A stretch of 64,000 nt of DNA from Zygnema circumcarinatum (GCA_037447605.1 CM074806.1:2523400-2587399), one strand, 5' to 3'; shown: positions 35,901 to 49,433, numbered from the stretch's first letter. Notes: generated by a model from the sequence alone, not told the origin. Translations and numbers: made by a program.

Positions 35901-37683
35901 GTTGTACATCATCGAGTTATTATCTGTCGGTCTGTACCCTCTCTCAGTAAAAAGGAGAACAGCCATTACTCTGTCGAGGCATGAATCTTCCTGCTATACG
36001 GTCATTCCTGAACGCATTGTCCCGGTCTTTACTTATTTCTATAAACTTACTCCCTTACTCGACGCAGATGGGACATCTGAGTGAAACTGAAGGTGTGCCA
36101 TTTGCCACTACAGAAGCCTTATTGTAGTTTGGATGGAGGAGTTGGGGCAGAGGAGCAGAAGGAAGCCTGTGCAGTGAAGCGGAGGAAAAAGACTGCTCGA
36201 CAGCTGAGGACCCGGGTGCATGTGTGACAGAGCAGGAAGCCATGAATCACAGGCATCATCCTGACTTCACAGTCACTACAGTAACAACAAAGCAGGTCTG
36301 GAGTCTTCACTCGTTTATGTTAGTGACTTTGTACATGATACGTACATTGTGTTGTCCATGAAGAAGCGTGCATTGTGCTTTTTAAAAGTAACTTAGATAT
36401 TATTGTATCACAAGTGCTCTTGTCAGGCGCATATGTGTAGAGCTTAGCAAGGGGTGTGGGGAAGGACATAACTTGTAGCTGATAATTTGTTGAGTGGACA
36501 AAATTGGTGTTGGTTTTAGGTGTCTCCCACTTCGTGGATCCATAGTGCCTTCTTTCCAGCCCTCCAACCTGGGCAGTACCGTTACAGAGTAAGATCAGGC
36601 GGGAAGTGGTCCCATCAGTATGGCTTCCGTGTGGTGGGCGTTCCGCAGCTTCGAAAATTGGTCCACGGCGAAGGCGAGGGTAAAGTGGACAAGGGATCGA
36701 AAATTTACACAACAAGAGGCGGCCACCTGAGTTTCTTAAGAGGAACATCGAGAGGTAATAAGAAAGAGGGCACTATCGGGAAAAAGGGAGTGCTTGGGCG
36801 TAAAGGCTATCAGAGGGGGCCTATTGGAGTGTCGTCCGTCGATGTACATGTTGATGATTGGGTGCATATTGCACTTGTGAGCGACTCTCAATCTGGAGTT
36901 TCAGTGTTCCGCAAGCACTTAGCGCATATTCGCACACATAGACCATCTGCAGATATGCTTGTCCACTTAGGGGATCGTGTGCAGCATGGAGCATCCCAGC
37001 AAGAGTGGGCGTATGACTGGAACTTTCCGCTATGGGACAATAGGGTGGGTCAATACGCGGCTCATTTAGGCATAGTTGGGAATCACGATGTAGACAGTTT
37101 AGGACTTGCCGCAGCGTTTGCCCCCTTAGCTTCTCGAGCCACTTGGTATTCCGTCGTTATCGGGAACTGTTTATGGATCGCATTAGACAGCAATTTAAGT
37201 CCAGCGGTGGACTCATCCCAGAGCAAATGGCTCAAGCAGACATTGGAGGACCTGGCCTTAGCTCGGAAGGAAGGTGTGGCGCCGTCGTTCGCTATCGTGA
37301 TGGTCCATATAGCCCCATTCATAGAGTTTTGGGACCCGAAGACGTGGGTGAAGAAGGAAGAAAGGCGCTGGGGCGAGTGGGTGAGGATAGACTGGGTGCC
37401 CTTGTTCGAAAAGTATAAGGTAGATCTCGTCATTAGTGGGCACTCTCATGTCTACCAAAGAGGCGAGCGAAATGGTGTAATGTACGCCATAATGGGGGGC
37501 GGAGGCGGGGCTCTGGACATGAAGAGGGTTGAGAACTGGAAGATGTACCGGGTGACCCATCACGACCATCACTATGTATGGGTGGACATGTCCGCAGGGA
37601 AGCTCTCATGGACGGCATACGACCTGGCAAACAATCCCATAGATCATGTCCTCTTTGAAGCGGACTCGTTCCCAAATGAATAA
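32953..37683 (+). CDS. Membrane-anchored purple-acid-phosphatase-like metallophosphoesterase
   Basis: Six exons: 32953-33219, 33772-34575, 35093-35298, 35636-35876, 36128-36295, 36520-37683, giving 949 residues. Residues about 28-51 (TALFLLAGALVVTFTSIPMF...) form one membrane span after a basic N terminus, a likely type II anchor. An unrecognised middle region follows. Next is an Fn3-like PAP segment (QYRYRVRSGGKWSHQYGFRV) and a calcineurin-like catalytic domain: LVSDSQSG (Asp684), HLGDRVQHG (Asp714), GNHD (749-752), VMVHIAP (His825) and SGHSHVYQRG (869-872). All five metal-site blocks are present, but the first is D-x-Q instead of D-x-H. It probably hydrolyses phosphoesters outside the cytosol; the substrate is unknown. 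Exon 3 uses the AA|gtgaga donor because an earlier cag|gt donor breaks the frame. Exon 5 starts after TTGTAG for the same reason. These two junctions are the least certain. Confidence 0.85.
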
Positions 37684-38439
37684 ACAACATCGTCATGCAT
37701 GGTCGGCAGACCGATGCGCTTGTTTCTATCCACTTTCCCTCACGAATGTTATCTTATGCCCCTCTTGATGCTGATTCTTTCGTTAGATGCTTTTAATTTA
37801 TTACCACAGCGGTTGTTCGTATTTGTATCTCTTTGGGATCGCTTTTCAGATTGATAAGATTCTATGATTTTGGGTGTGTAAGTAAGATAGATCGTACTTC
37901 AACTGAAAAGTGAACATAGAAACGTTCCAAACGTACACTTCATCTATTTTTCACTCCCAGGCCCAGCACTGCGCATCTCCTATGGTGTATTACGATCGGT
38001 GCAATCTAATTTTGACCGTCATCATTCACTGGCCCTTGCTACAGTACGGGAGTGCGGGAAATGAAATTACAATAAACTTTGCAAAAATGGCATAATTTTC
38101 CTCTTCCTAAGCCGTCCATGCCTTCGTTTTCTCATCTGGCACAATGCCCTACAGCGAGGTAACCGATAGACCAGTAGACCGTCAAAACCCGACTAAAGGT
38201 TAGCTGCCCTTTCGCAGCAACATAAGCGAGACAGACAAGAATGTCAACTCTACCTACAAACTGTCACCAAAAAATATCCTAACTCCCGGCTCAAAATTGG
38301 ACTGCCCTTCCAAGACAGCCGAAGCAGAATCTGCAGAGCACTACGGATCTAATACTTCAGCTTCCCACGCACGCATGTCTATCCAATCCTTTTGACTCGA
38401 GCTTTCGATATCCCTTGGTCGGTTTGCAGTTCTCTGCTA
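37684..38439. other. Convergent intergenic space, phosphatase and TIC100 3' ends
   Basis: These 756 bases lie between converging stop codons. Only short frames occur and no element is seen. The ends should be 3' untranslated regions. Confidence 0.6.
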
Positions 38440-41400
38440 TCACTCCTCTGCCACAGGAATAGCTAGAGAAAGGCACTCCGCATAGGGCATGCTGAAGGAG
38501 CTGCTGCTCCAAGTCTCTTGACTGTTTGCCCTAATTTGGCTCCTCTGCAATCTGCTGGACCTCCTCAGGCCCGACTGCTTCAGAATCTTTTCTTGAGGCG
38601 CCTTGGACTTTGCAGAGGATGTGGTTGTCCTGCGAGGCACTGCTTCCGCAGTATACTTGATGGAAATCGGTGAACTGCGCCGAGCTCTTCTAGGAATTTG
38701 AACGGAGATAACATTTACTGAAGTAGGAGGGCTTGTTGGGACCGCTGAAAGTGACTGCGGAAGGAGAGTCCTAACTTGAGGGCTAACTTGAGGGGACGCC
38801 TGCCAGGGCAATCGCAAACCCGATAATGCACTGGCAGTGGTTTGCATCACGCGGAGAAAGCCAATCTGTAGAAACAACTTTGAATCAGCTCAGTTTAAAC
38901 TTGGAGGGAAGGGCATAGATCTAGATTGCAGTGAGAAAAGCAAGCAACGATAGAACGCAGATGTAGCAGTCGGTTGAGTAATGATACATGTGAAGACGCG
39001 ATAGACTACATCTCCAAAGAAGAGACCTAGATAGATAACGAGCCCCTTCCATAGATGACAGGGATAGATGAAGCACCTGCGAGGCCATGGAAACGGATGC
39101 AAAAACAGTTGGGAAGGGCGGCAATGATCCACCCTTCCCTTTGTCCGCTTCTGTTCCACAGCGTCTTTGCATTGCGTCTTTCATCGTGTCTTCATCGAGC
39201 ATGGCCACCTTCCCGAAGCTCCGTGGTTTTCTTTCCTCTTCTTCTTCTTCCTCCTCTTCTTCATTTGCTTTCACCGGAGCAGCTGCTTGCTCTTCACCCT
39301 CCTCATCCTCTGTTTCCTCCTCTTCGTCGCTATCCTCCTCTGATGCCTTCTCCGCTTCGTCCACTCCAGAGAGGATGCTTTCCTGTTTAGCAGTTATCTC
39401 CTCCAGCCGAGCACTGAAAGTTTCGTCTTGCAGCTCAAGCTCACGGGCAATTTCCTCCCTTCTCAGCATCATTTCAGCTTCCTCCTGCTGTTTAGCTTCT
39501 TCCAACTCCCGTCGCTGAGCCTCCAACTTAGCTGCCAGGTTGGCCTTCCGCAGTTCATCCTCCCTGGCCCACCGCTGCTGCCTCTTCTTCCGCTTGCGCT
39601 CTACTTCTTGCAGTTTCTGCTCCACAGTCGTAGGCTCTCCCTCCACTTCCTCCTCATCCAAAACTTTATCCTCCATGAACTCCTTGAAGCCCAAAGGCAG
39701 TGGTTTGATCTTTGTTGGGTCGATCTCCTGGCCCCTGCAATCAAACAAACAGCCAATTGCTCACTTACTGATCGAGTATCTATAACGCGTTCTCTAGGGG
39801 TGGAAAATCGTCTCGGATATCGTTGGCGATAGATAATCAGCAAATTTAACGCCTAACTCCAACATCAGTAAAATATTTCACAGATCTTTCAATCAATTCT
39901 AAAATAAGCACCTACAAGTAATTCTCTAGTCATAGAGATGATTGCCTGGATAGTGTCCATGTCGGCCATCAAACAGTAGGGAGGCTTACTTCTATGCATG
40001 CATTTTGATCTTGAGAAACAAGCTTGCTCCACGTTCATGACTACCGCCATCTCAACAGGTCCTACGCATTATGCATGGAAATGGTCTATTTCAAGAGGTC
40101 AATGACTTGGAAAGGTGTTCGGAAGACGCTCACGGTTCATAAGGCTGGATAAAGAATCGCAGCTGGCCATCCTTGTCCTCAGCCCAATTGATGAGTTGTT
40201 TTGAAGGAACATGCAAAAGCACCTTCCCCTGCATTCCCTTCTGTGCCATAATCTTATCCTCCTTGGTATAGCGGCCTTCAAGGTTAGGTGTGTTACCAAG
40301 AACCACAAATTCCTCATCTGCTCCAAAGACCACGGTGTAGGGAATTGTACATTAACCTCAGCCAGAAACAAGTCGACAATACTCCCTAAACTTCACAAGT
40401 TCCGTTTGAGTTTGGTAGAACATCGCTTAATTTGCTCCACACTGGCATACATTTTCCTTACATATACCAATTCAGATCAACAAGCAGGGTCAGCCTTGGA
40501 TGCCAATGTCAAGCCCAATCTGAAGCTCAGCATTCAGTGACAGGTCTTCATGAAATAGAGGAAAAACCGAAATAAAGAGCTGACCATAACTCCGAAATCA
40601 CACACTGTCTGATACAATAGCCATAACTGTGACCAATACACACCTTTATCCCAGATTTGCTCCAGCTCAGGGGGCATAGGAATACGCAGTGGAGCTTGTG
40701 TAAAGGAATTGAGCCATGATTCACGCTCAGCATCGACTTCTTCCGCATACTTTTTCCAAGCAGTCGGGACCTGTCAATCAGCCCCCCCGGACATCTTCTG
40801 AGACCATTATAATACATATAAGTCAAGACATACAGCTCTGACTAGCATCTAATTGTTCTGCATTTGATCGAAACATGTATTAACTGCCATGTGAACCGTC
40901 CGACTTCCGTTCACGACTAGAAATTCAATCCTGCACTCGAGCACTCCAGGGATACTCGATAATTCAAAGGAACTCCAACTTGTGAAACTGGCAATAAGTA
41001 ACCACAGCCATCACCCTCTTGATCTTTGTTGGGGAAAGCTGCCTAACCAGTGTCCGATCGCTTGGCTACAATACCCCAAACAAGTCAAATGACGTTCCAA
41101 GCTGACACATCTACAGTGGGAAAGCCAGTACTTCAAACTACACAAATCTTTTCTCCTTCAATGCGAAAAACAAAACAAAATCCAAGGTGGCCCTTCTCCA
41201 ACAAAAACACAGAACATGTTGTGCTTCCCTCACTCTCAAGCCCTAAATGGTTTACTGCGTGGCTGAGAACTGTACCGGATGGAATTCATTGATGAAACCA
41301 GGTGCCATCCACATGTCCTCATCTTCATACATGTACGGATGGGAAGGGTCCGTGTAAGGGCCCCTAACCTCGCGAACCACTACAGCCCCAACAATCCAAC

Positions 41401-44400
41401 AATGCTGAGGATGCGACCCAAGATAAAATCCTTCATACTGCATTCCACAAAGCACATTAGGCTGCCTTTCAAAGGAGGACGATCTTGATCCGAGTTAACT
41501 ATAGAAGTCCACGGTAGAAGTCGCCAACAAAACGAAAAGGGGTGATAAATCACTTGCATCCTCCAAGCGGGAATTACCCAATTATGTTTCAAATTAGAGA
41601 CTTACTTCCATCTGGCTTGTTGGTGAACATGCGTGCCTTGGCTGCCGCTACTTCTGCCATTGCAGCATGGAACTGCCCATCCAACATCAAAACCACACTC
41701 TCCCAACGTTGATACAATTGCGCTCAACAGGATAAAAATTGACAGCTCTGCAATAGCCGCATTCATACACCAATTATAAAAGCTTGACCTGTCTTACATG
41801 CAGTTGAAAACAAATAGCACAATCAGGAAATGAAACAAAATGAAAATTGATTGAAAGATCAAATCTCCTCACCCCGGACGTTTCTGCATCGCATTCTCCA
41901 GGATCAGCAAGAAATTCGCCAAAATACCATTTTCCCTGAAAGAAAACAGACAGAGCAGACAAAGCAGTTCGGAGACGTTGTCAGATATATCAACGGTTCA
42001 TTTCTTAGTGCAAAGTAAGTGGTCTGCACTGGTAGTTCAACACCGTAAAATACAAACTTAAGCATAAAAAGGAAGAAAGCCGAAAGGATAGAACAATATT
42101 GTTGAAGCCAGAACCAAGCGTGCGAATGAATTATCTGGGCTTCTCAAACTTTATCCAAGTATAAAGCTGTGAATTTCTAATAATGTTAATTAGCACAGAA
42201 GCATACCCAAATCATTCGGCCATTGAGCTCGTACACTCCGCAGCCATGCATACGGCTATGCTTCATCTCGCCAGCATACTTGTAGTGTCCCTTTGGTCTG
42301 AAATTCACCACAGAAGCCAATTTCAATTATGCCCATTCAGATTGTAAGCAACAATAGAACAGTGCAGAAATGCGTCTTCAGAAAATCAATTCCATATAAA
42401 CAAAAAGACTCGTTATTGAGACGCCCAGCAAACAATAGATGCAGGCGAATACTCCATTCAGAAAGTTATCTTTCCCGGAAATGCTGAAGAAACTGCATCA
42501 GAAGCACAGCCTGAACCAATTCCAGTAATCTTAGAGGACTGATGCGAGTGTTTGAAGCCTGTAGAAAACAATAGGAAAAAGAAACAACAAAGGCAGCGAG
42601 CCGTACGGCAGCCGGCCAAAAATCTTCTTCCAGAGGGGATTCTCCTCATACGGCACCGCTTGGTCGTACGGAGGCCGCTTGAGCTGACTGGGCAGGTTGT
42701 CTGCTGACGTGGCCTGCTGACGTGCCATGGCAGCCGCATCTAAGTCTTCCAGCTCCATCTTCAGCCATTCCCGATCCTCAGAAGAAAGAAACTGGTCTTC
42801 ATCCGCCTGACCTTCCTTCGCAGCCAGTCTGCACAAAACATTCATCAGTAATCATCTATCTGGTAGCAGTGATAAGTGACATCTGCTCACTCAACATGCA
42901 GGAGCACCTTCACTTTCAAAAGTAATGTATTGAAAACTTTTATCTATTCCAGCTTATTCTTCAAGGATGAGCTAAGGTTGATGAAGACTAGAATCCGAAA
43001 AGGAACATGAGAAATAACACCAATTGAATCTCAAGACCCTCTCCTGAGCAGTGTTGATCGCACAGTCCACAGTAAGGGCAAGCTAGCATTTTCAACACTT
43101 GCGCTCGAAGTGATTTCGAACAAACGCAATGTTTGCTGAAAATACTAGTATACTGTACTTGGGCCAGCCATAGAAACGGCAGGCTGATGCCAATCTATAC
43201 TGCCAGAAAGGGACTAGTGACTCGATCAAGCAAAAGCAATGGCAAAAAAAGGAAGGAAGTGAAGAAATTTACTTTGAATTAGGAGCAGGGACACGCCTTG
43301 GAACGTCAACTGTAAGGACTCCATGGCCTTGCATTGCGTTCTGCACCCACTCTCCTTCGTACCTGCAGTGACAAACAAGCAATCGGATAAATTGTGACTA
43401 TGTTCACTACCTATCGCCAGTCACAGCTCTGACATTAAGGCACAGCTGTTCACAGTCAGTGATTCAGAAGTCACTCAAGCAGCAGTAGAGTAACTAGACT
43501 GTCATTCAAGACATGAACAGGATACTTCAATCAACCAGGGAAACTAGGAAAGTGCTGAGCCTCACGTGCAAAGCTCCAAGGGAGTTGTGTACACGCCTTT
43601 TCCTTGCGCCAAGTCGTTCCATGTGGTGCCCTCGTAACTGCACATGAGAACGCGGCTTATCAGCCTCACCAATGTGAATCACGGCTCCTAATCTTGTTCA
43701 CAATCCGCCGCGCTGAATCTCTCACTGACTAGCTTTTGTCAGAAAAAATCGACCGTTAAGTACTACAAGATAGGTGCAGCTTTGCCTTCCATAATCAGAA
43801 TTGCTGTTCATTCTATGCGTGCTCAGCCAAAGCCTGCCTCAGTACCTCTGTTGAATCCAAATCTGACCTATTTCTGGTCTTTGGCAAAAACCTTTGTAAA
43901 CATTGGGTGTTTATCTCAGATACGAATCCCTCTCCATTTTCACTACTCGTTGCAGTTGACCAGAGCAGACAAGAAAGGGCTCTTTTTACTGCAAATTAGT
44001 CCCAGTGCAATTTGTTCACATTGCAGTACAAGCTATTCAACGAGAAAAAAATTCTGGGAATCTATAAGGAAGTATGCGAATCACAATAATAACTCAAGTT
44101 ATAAAACAACTGGAAATTTCAAGCCACAAACCTTATTACTATCCTTCTGCTAGCTTGCCATCATCAGTTAGTTTACTCGCAATGTGCATAAGAAAAGTTG
44201 GAAGAAGTCCTTACGTTGAACCATCTTGAAATACATAGCTGTCCCAATCAAGGAACTCCTCCTCCATCTCCAGCTCCCTAAGAACGCCTTCTGCTCCAAT
44301 GATCTCATCATCGTCATCAGGAATGGGGGGTAATGGTCGTCGAAAAGGTACATACACATCGGGGGTTCGAATCCCTAAAGGAATTTTCTTTTTTGGTCGT

Positions 44401-45235
44401 TTCTTGCCCCTCCGCCGTCTGAACCTGAAACGTTAAAAGGGAGAAATCGCAAATACGTTAGTGCAGCTGAAGTTTCACAACCACAAGCAACATGAAAACT
44501 AACTAATGTGTTAGTTTTCCTAGTTCATGTAAGTATTGTACATTCGTAATGCGTAGGATACCTGCAGAAAATCATCATCTACAGCCCGGAAATGCTTGCA
44601 TTGAATTACCTAGCCAACCTATGCAAGAAATGGTTTCACTAATTTACCGCGCATCATTCCCAACAGCTACCTCACTTCATACATCCACTGCTGATCACTA
44701 AATTGCGATTAAACAATGATTGCCTCATGTACCTGGACGCCCTTTGGCGATCACCATCGTCCTCGTTTGTCTCGCTATCAATGCCAGTGATTCCCAAATG
44801 GGGATCATAGAACATGTTGGTCGCATTCTCAGGGGGTTCAATCCATTCTTCGTCGAGATCACCCTCTGTCCACCCTTCCTTATCACGACCAATATTTTCC
44901 CATGCTTCTTCATCTTCAATAGGTCTCGTTTCGCCAGGAAGCCCGCCATCGTCACCTTCCTCGCTTTTTGGCTTCACGTTGTATATCTTTTCCAGAATTT
45001 CCCTCTCTTCACGATGTAGCTCGGCCTCCTTCCTTTTCGCCTCCGCTTCCTTTCTTCTTTCCTCCGCCTCGCGTTTCTCCACATTAGCCGGGTCAAATTC
45101 TGCCAAAATGGCATCAAAGTCTATGGGGGTCTCCTCTTCCGGCACCTCTTGTTCGTCATCACCTTTTCGACTGGCAGCAGGCAACTCCTTTCGCTCTGCA
45201 GCAGCAGCTCCCTGAGTCGCTTCCTTCTTCGCCAT
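38440..45235 (-). CDS. TIC100: TIC100-like chloroplast protein import subunit with MORN repeats
   Basis: Thirteen exons (reverse strand): 44733-45235, 44215-44424, 43566-43637, 43273-43362, 42607-42828, 42207-42297, 41873-41935, 41606-41672, 41276-41379, 40644-40770, 40134-40317, 39077-39734, 38440-38865, giving 938 residues (Arabidopsis TIC100 is about 870). TIC100 is part of the 1-MDa TIC complex that moves proteins across the inner chloroplast envelope. The N terminus is highly charged. Family landmarks are FRRPLPPIPDDDDE, three MORN-type units (YEGTTWNDLAQGKGVY, YEGEWVQNAMQGHGV, YAGEMKHSRMHGCGVYE), GKWYFGEFL, AEVAAAKARMFTNKPDG and REVRGPYTDPSHPYMYEDED. MWMAPGFINEFH, PLRIPMPPELE and ITVEP-like coiled, Glu/Lys-rich exon 12 follow. 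The last exon is Ser/Arg-rich. All junction phases agree. The AT-rich introns are short except near the 3' end. Confidence 0.95.
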
Positions 45236-46763
45236 TGTTGCCCTTCACGACTGGATTTTCTAGGTGAAGCCGTTAAGCCACGCACCTTCTTCTTCCCTCC
45301 TAGCCCGCCATTCCTCTCTTTCAGCTGCAGCAGCGGCAGCCCGCAGGGGGCCCGGCGGCCCTGTCCCTGCCCTGCTCCAGCTCCAGCTCCAGGTCCAGGC
45401 GAGCAGGGCGGGCGGATGCCGCGTGCAAGCAGGAAGCAGGGTGCGAGCGAGGGCGGGTTCAGGGAGGGCCTAGGCCCGCGGCCTCGCCCGTGCGGTGGGC
45501 CACGTGGCGCGAGGTCAGCAGTGGATGCAGCAGTGGACGGCTGCGATTCGTCGGCGGGAGTGGGGGAGGGGCGAATGGATAAAGTCGCCCTCTGGCAGCA
45601 CCCGCGTGCCTGCCCGCCCGCCCGCCCGTCCAACGGGTCGGGCCGTACTGTACCCCTCCCCCCCTTTCCCAAATCGGCCAATCGGCCAATCGTGTCGGCC
45701 CGTTCGCAGTGCAAAGGGATTGGGCGCGTTTGTGAAGAAGCATAAAGGCTCGACTGATGGCGCGGATGGAAGGCGGGTAAAGGAGGGAGGGAGGGTTGGG
45801 GCCTGGCGGGGGGCGACGGGTGGCTGTGGTATGGACGGCTTAAGGGGGGGCGCTATCGAACGGCGCTCCGCACTTGGGGGGAATACGATCTTATGCCACT
45901 TGGTGCCTCGGCAGAGGTTTACCTTCCTCCCGGTCCTTTACACTGGTAAAGGGTTTAACGGGAAGGCTTAGGGGTATGGGCGAGCTAGTTTAAGAGCATG
46001 GGCAAGCTCTTAAGCTCGTTAAAAACTAGCATCACATTATAGACAAAGTGAGAGAGAGAGCTAAGGCAAGAGGCAAGGGCCTCCTGTTACATTAGTTTCA
46101 AAGCTAAAAGATGTGTAACTAACTAATGTGAAAAAAACTAACTCAACCAAAAATAAGAGTTGAGTACTTTTAGTTTAATAGTATCCCAGGAAAAAAAAAT
46201 GCAAACAATGTTGAGAAACATACACCAATCAGTACCCATGCCTTCAGTGTTTCATGGAATAAAACAGAGTCTCCTTCATGGACGACATTCGCACAATGGA
46301 ACTGACAGAAGTGACTAGCAAAACTCGCATTGTATTCGTGAATAACTCTCAAAACTTCTTGAAAAAATATGACTACTCAGATCACCCCTACAACATTTGA
46401 AGGTTTCCAATTATTAATATATAACCTTAGTATGAATGCACAGATCCAACCTTCAAATACGTGATTATAAGTTCATGCACGTCCTATGCAGATTGAAATG
46501 GCCGATGAAACAAACACATGGATTCACTACAAGAGAAATTCTTAGTTCTTATTGAAATGTTTGCAAGCTAAGAAATTGGTATACGTGCAATTTTACCAAA
46601 AACTTTCAGTGTGACTAAAGGTACTTCAGATTGAAGGCATCGACTGCCATAGAGGTCAAGTCTAAAGATGAATATATGCAGACGAGTTGTTGTGAAATTG
46701 GCTTAGCTCACATATGCTAGTTCTTTCTAATATCAAGTCAGACAAAAATGGCCTCTCAGTTCC

Positions 46764-46856
46764 AACCCCCCACTTTGAGCTGCTAGATCAATTCATCTAT
46801 TAGTATCAGCTAAGTCAACAGTGCACTAGTTGAGCTCCAACTTGGGGGGTTGAATT
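46764..46856. repeat. Short imperfect inverted repeat
   Basis: CCAACCCCCCACTTTGAGCT on the left and, reading inward on the other strand, CAACCCCCCAAGTTGGAGCT on the right are separated by a loop of roughly 50 bases. It could be a hairpin or a short miniature element. No target duplication was recognised. Confidence 0.6.
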
Positions 46857-48026
46857 AGGAGCAAGTTCATGTTTTCACCACGCCCACTCTGCAAAGGCAA
46901 GCATGAAATTAAGCCATCAATCCAGACAAAAAAATCATTTAAATGTATGTGATTCACTTCAAGAATATTCTATGAAATAAGCAAATAGTGTAAAAATTGA
47001 TTGAATAGGATATGCTTTAAAGAGACAAACGGCAGCGAGAGATATACCACATAGTTAGGGATATCATTGGAAGACACGAAATACTTAAGAGCATGTTTGT
47101 GAAAAAACTTGGCGTGGCTAGGCAGGCTAACGATGTCGTTAGCGTCGTAAAATAGAGTGAGCCCCTTATAAGCATAACACTTTGACAGGTGTACGCTGCG
47201 GAGCAACAAGCGCATAAATTGAGTAAGATTTGTGTAAGAAATGTATCAAACATACTTAAGGTAGTTAAGCATGACATATTTGAAAAATATAAAAAGGGGA
47301 AGAGAAAAACACATATTGGCCTGTGGAACTGAGCACTTTTTTTAAGTTAAGATTGAAGCATTGATGAACACGACTGTCTAGAATTGGCTTGGGCCTTGGC
47401 ACAAGGGTATCAACATCGCCATGGCTTTTTTACTCATGCATCAAAATATTCACAGTTTTTGCCTTTATTATCTTGGTCCATCATCACAAACATTGATGGC
47501 CATTGACTACATATTACATATAAGATGTCAACTTCATCAATACAACAAATTCCAAGAGTACAACAACTTTCTTTTGTTGAGACGATAATAATTGAGACGA
47601 TGACATCAGACGATTAAGTGATTGTAGTTGATTGATTGTAGTTGATTGAATTCTTGTGTTTTAGAGAATATCAATGGAAAGTGGCAATAGTCCTAGTGTG
47701 CAAACTCATTTGTTGACGACACTTTGTCAATCTCTAAAATCTAGATTTCGAATGTTACTGCAGCTCTAGCTTATGTTGTAAGGAATCTCTCTCTTTTTTT
47801 GCCCTTTTGGAAGCCATGGTCGCCAACAGTCGTTCCCTCGAAGCTGGCCTACAAATTATTAGGTGTGGGCTCTATCACCTTCACAGAATTCTTTCACCCT
47901 CAGCCTCTAGCCCAGCCCTTTGGCCTTTGCTTATGCTAGTACCACTGCAAAATATCTGTCTCCATCCACATAGCATCTTGTAGAAGTCGCCGTTACGTGG
48001 AGCTCCAATATGACATGCTACTTGGA

Positions 48027-49070
48027 GATCGTTGGTGAGTCATAAGATTGCATGGCTCGAAGGAACCAGAGGGAGAGGTGACAAGGAGATCGTTGGTGAG
48101 CGCACGCATAGAATTGCATGGCTTGAAGTAACCAAAGCGAAAAGAGAAAGAAAGAAGAGGTGACACAGAAATCGCTGGTGAATGCACGCGTAGGATTGCA
48201 TGGCTCAAAGGCATTGGAGAGAAAGGAGAGGTGACACAAAGATTGTTGGTGACACATGCATAAGATTGCATGGCTTGAAGGAATTGAAGAGAAGGGAGAG
48301 GGACACAAAGATTGTTGGTGACACATGCATAAGATTGTATGGCTTGAAGGAATCAAAGAAAAGGGAGAGGTGATACGAAGATTGTTAGTGAGAGCATTCG
48401 TAAGATTGTATGGCTTGAAGGAATTGAAGAGAAGGGAGAGGGACACAAAGATTGTTGGTGACACATGCATAAGATTGTATGGCTTGAAGGAATTGAAGAG
48501 AAGGGAGAGGGACACAAAGATTGTTGGTGACACATGCATAAGATTGTATGGCTTGAAGGAATCAAAGAAAAGGGAGAGGGACACAAAGATTGTTGGTGAC
48601 ACATGCATAAGATTGTATGGCTTGAAGGAATCAAAGAAAAGGGAGAGGTGATACGAAGATTGTTGGTGACACATGCATAAGATTGTATGGCTTGAAGGAA
48701 TCAAAGAAAAGGGAGAGGTGATACGAAGATTGTTAGTGAGAGCATTCGTAAGATTGTATGGCTTGAAGGAATTGAAGAGAAGGGAGAGGGACACAAAGAT
48801 TGTTGGTGACACATGCATAAGATTGTATGGCTTGAAGGAACCAAAGAGGTGACCCGAAGATCGCTGGTGAGCTCACGCGTAGGATTAACATGGCTCAAAG
48901 GAACCGAAGAGAAAAAAGAGGTGATACAAAGATCGCTGGTGAGCGCACGTGTAGGATTGTATGGCTCGAAGGAACCGGAGAAAAGGGAGAGGTGACACAA
49001 AGATTGCTGGTGACGCACATGTAAGATTGTATGGCTCGAAGGAACCAGAGAAAAGGGAGAGGTGACACAT
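48027..49070 (+). repeat. Tandem array, about 15 units of 69 bases
   Basis: Units start with GATTGTTGGTGACACATGCA and run through ATAAGATTG, TATGGCTTGAAGGAA and AAGGGAGAGG. Starts are near 48027, 48088, 48170, 48241, 48310, 48380, 48450, 48519, 48588, 48658, 48728, 48798, 48858, 48931 and 49002. The central units (48241-48800) are nearly identical and the outer ones are more diverged, as expected if the array grows from the middle. Because 69 is divisible by three, the reverse strand keeps a 266-codon frame open with a 23-residue repeat. I regard this as a by-product. Confidence 0.93.
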
Positions 49071-49385
49071 ACTGCAAAGCAAAGCTGGAAAGCGACATCT
49101 TGCTCTACAAATTCTCATGCGAGTGAGGGCATGCATTACCATGCACTTCCAATTTTCCACTTTCAATGGTTTGTTACATGCTCATGGTTAATGTCTTTGC
49201 TCATGCCACTTTCTTCTTCCTTCTTTATGCTTCTTCCCCACTTGCAGTATTATGTGCGGTGTTTTGTGCGGACATTGTTGGATGGTGTAAGAACTTTGTT
49301 TGGACGACAAAAAGTAATAAGTGATCTCTGCAGTGCTGAACCAAGGGCTTGCAAACGAGGACAAATACAGTACAGCTTTATCAGT

Positions 49386-49433
49386 AGTTTTGATTGCATT
49401 GGGCAAAAGTAGTTTTGATTGCATTGGGCAAAT
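49386..49433 (+). repeat. Two tandem copies of a 24-base unit
   Basis: GTAGTTTTGATTGCATTGGG plus four bases occurs twice in a row, downstream of the LUL-like gene. This is a small duplication with no sign of function. Confidence 0.85.

Noticed and set aside
44355-44385. GGGTTCGAATCCC, a tRNA B-box-like word
   Set aside because: It falls inside TIC100 exon 2, in frame with conserved residues. No A box or cloverleaf was found around it.
48027-49070. Tandem array considered as a CRISPR-like or coding repeat
   Set aside because: Units are contiguous with no distinct spacers, the genome is eukaryotic, and the 266-codon reverse frame exists only because 69 is a multiple of three. It has no splice or start context.
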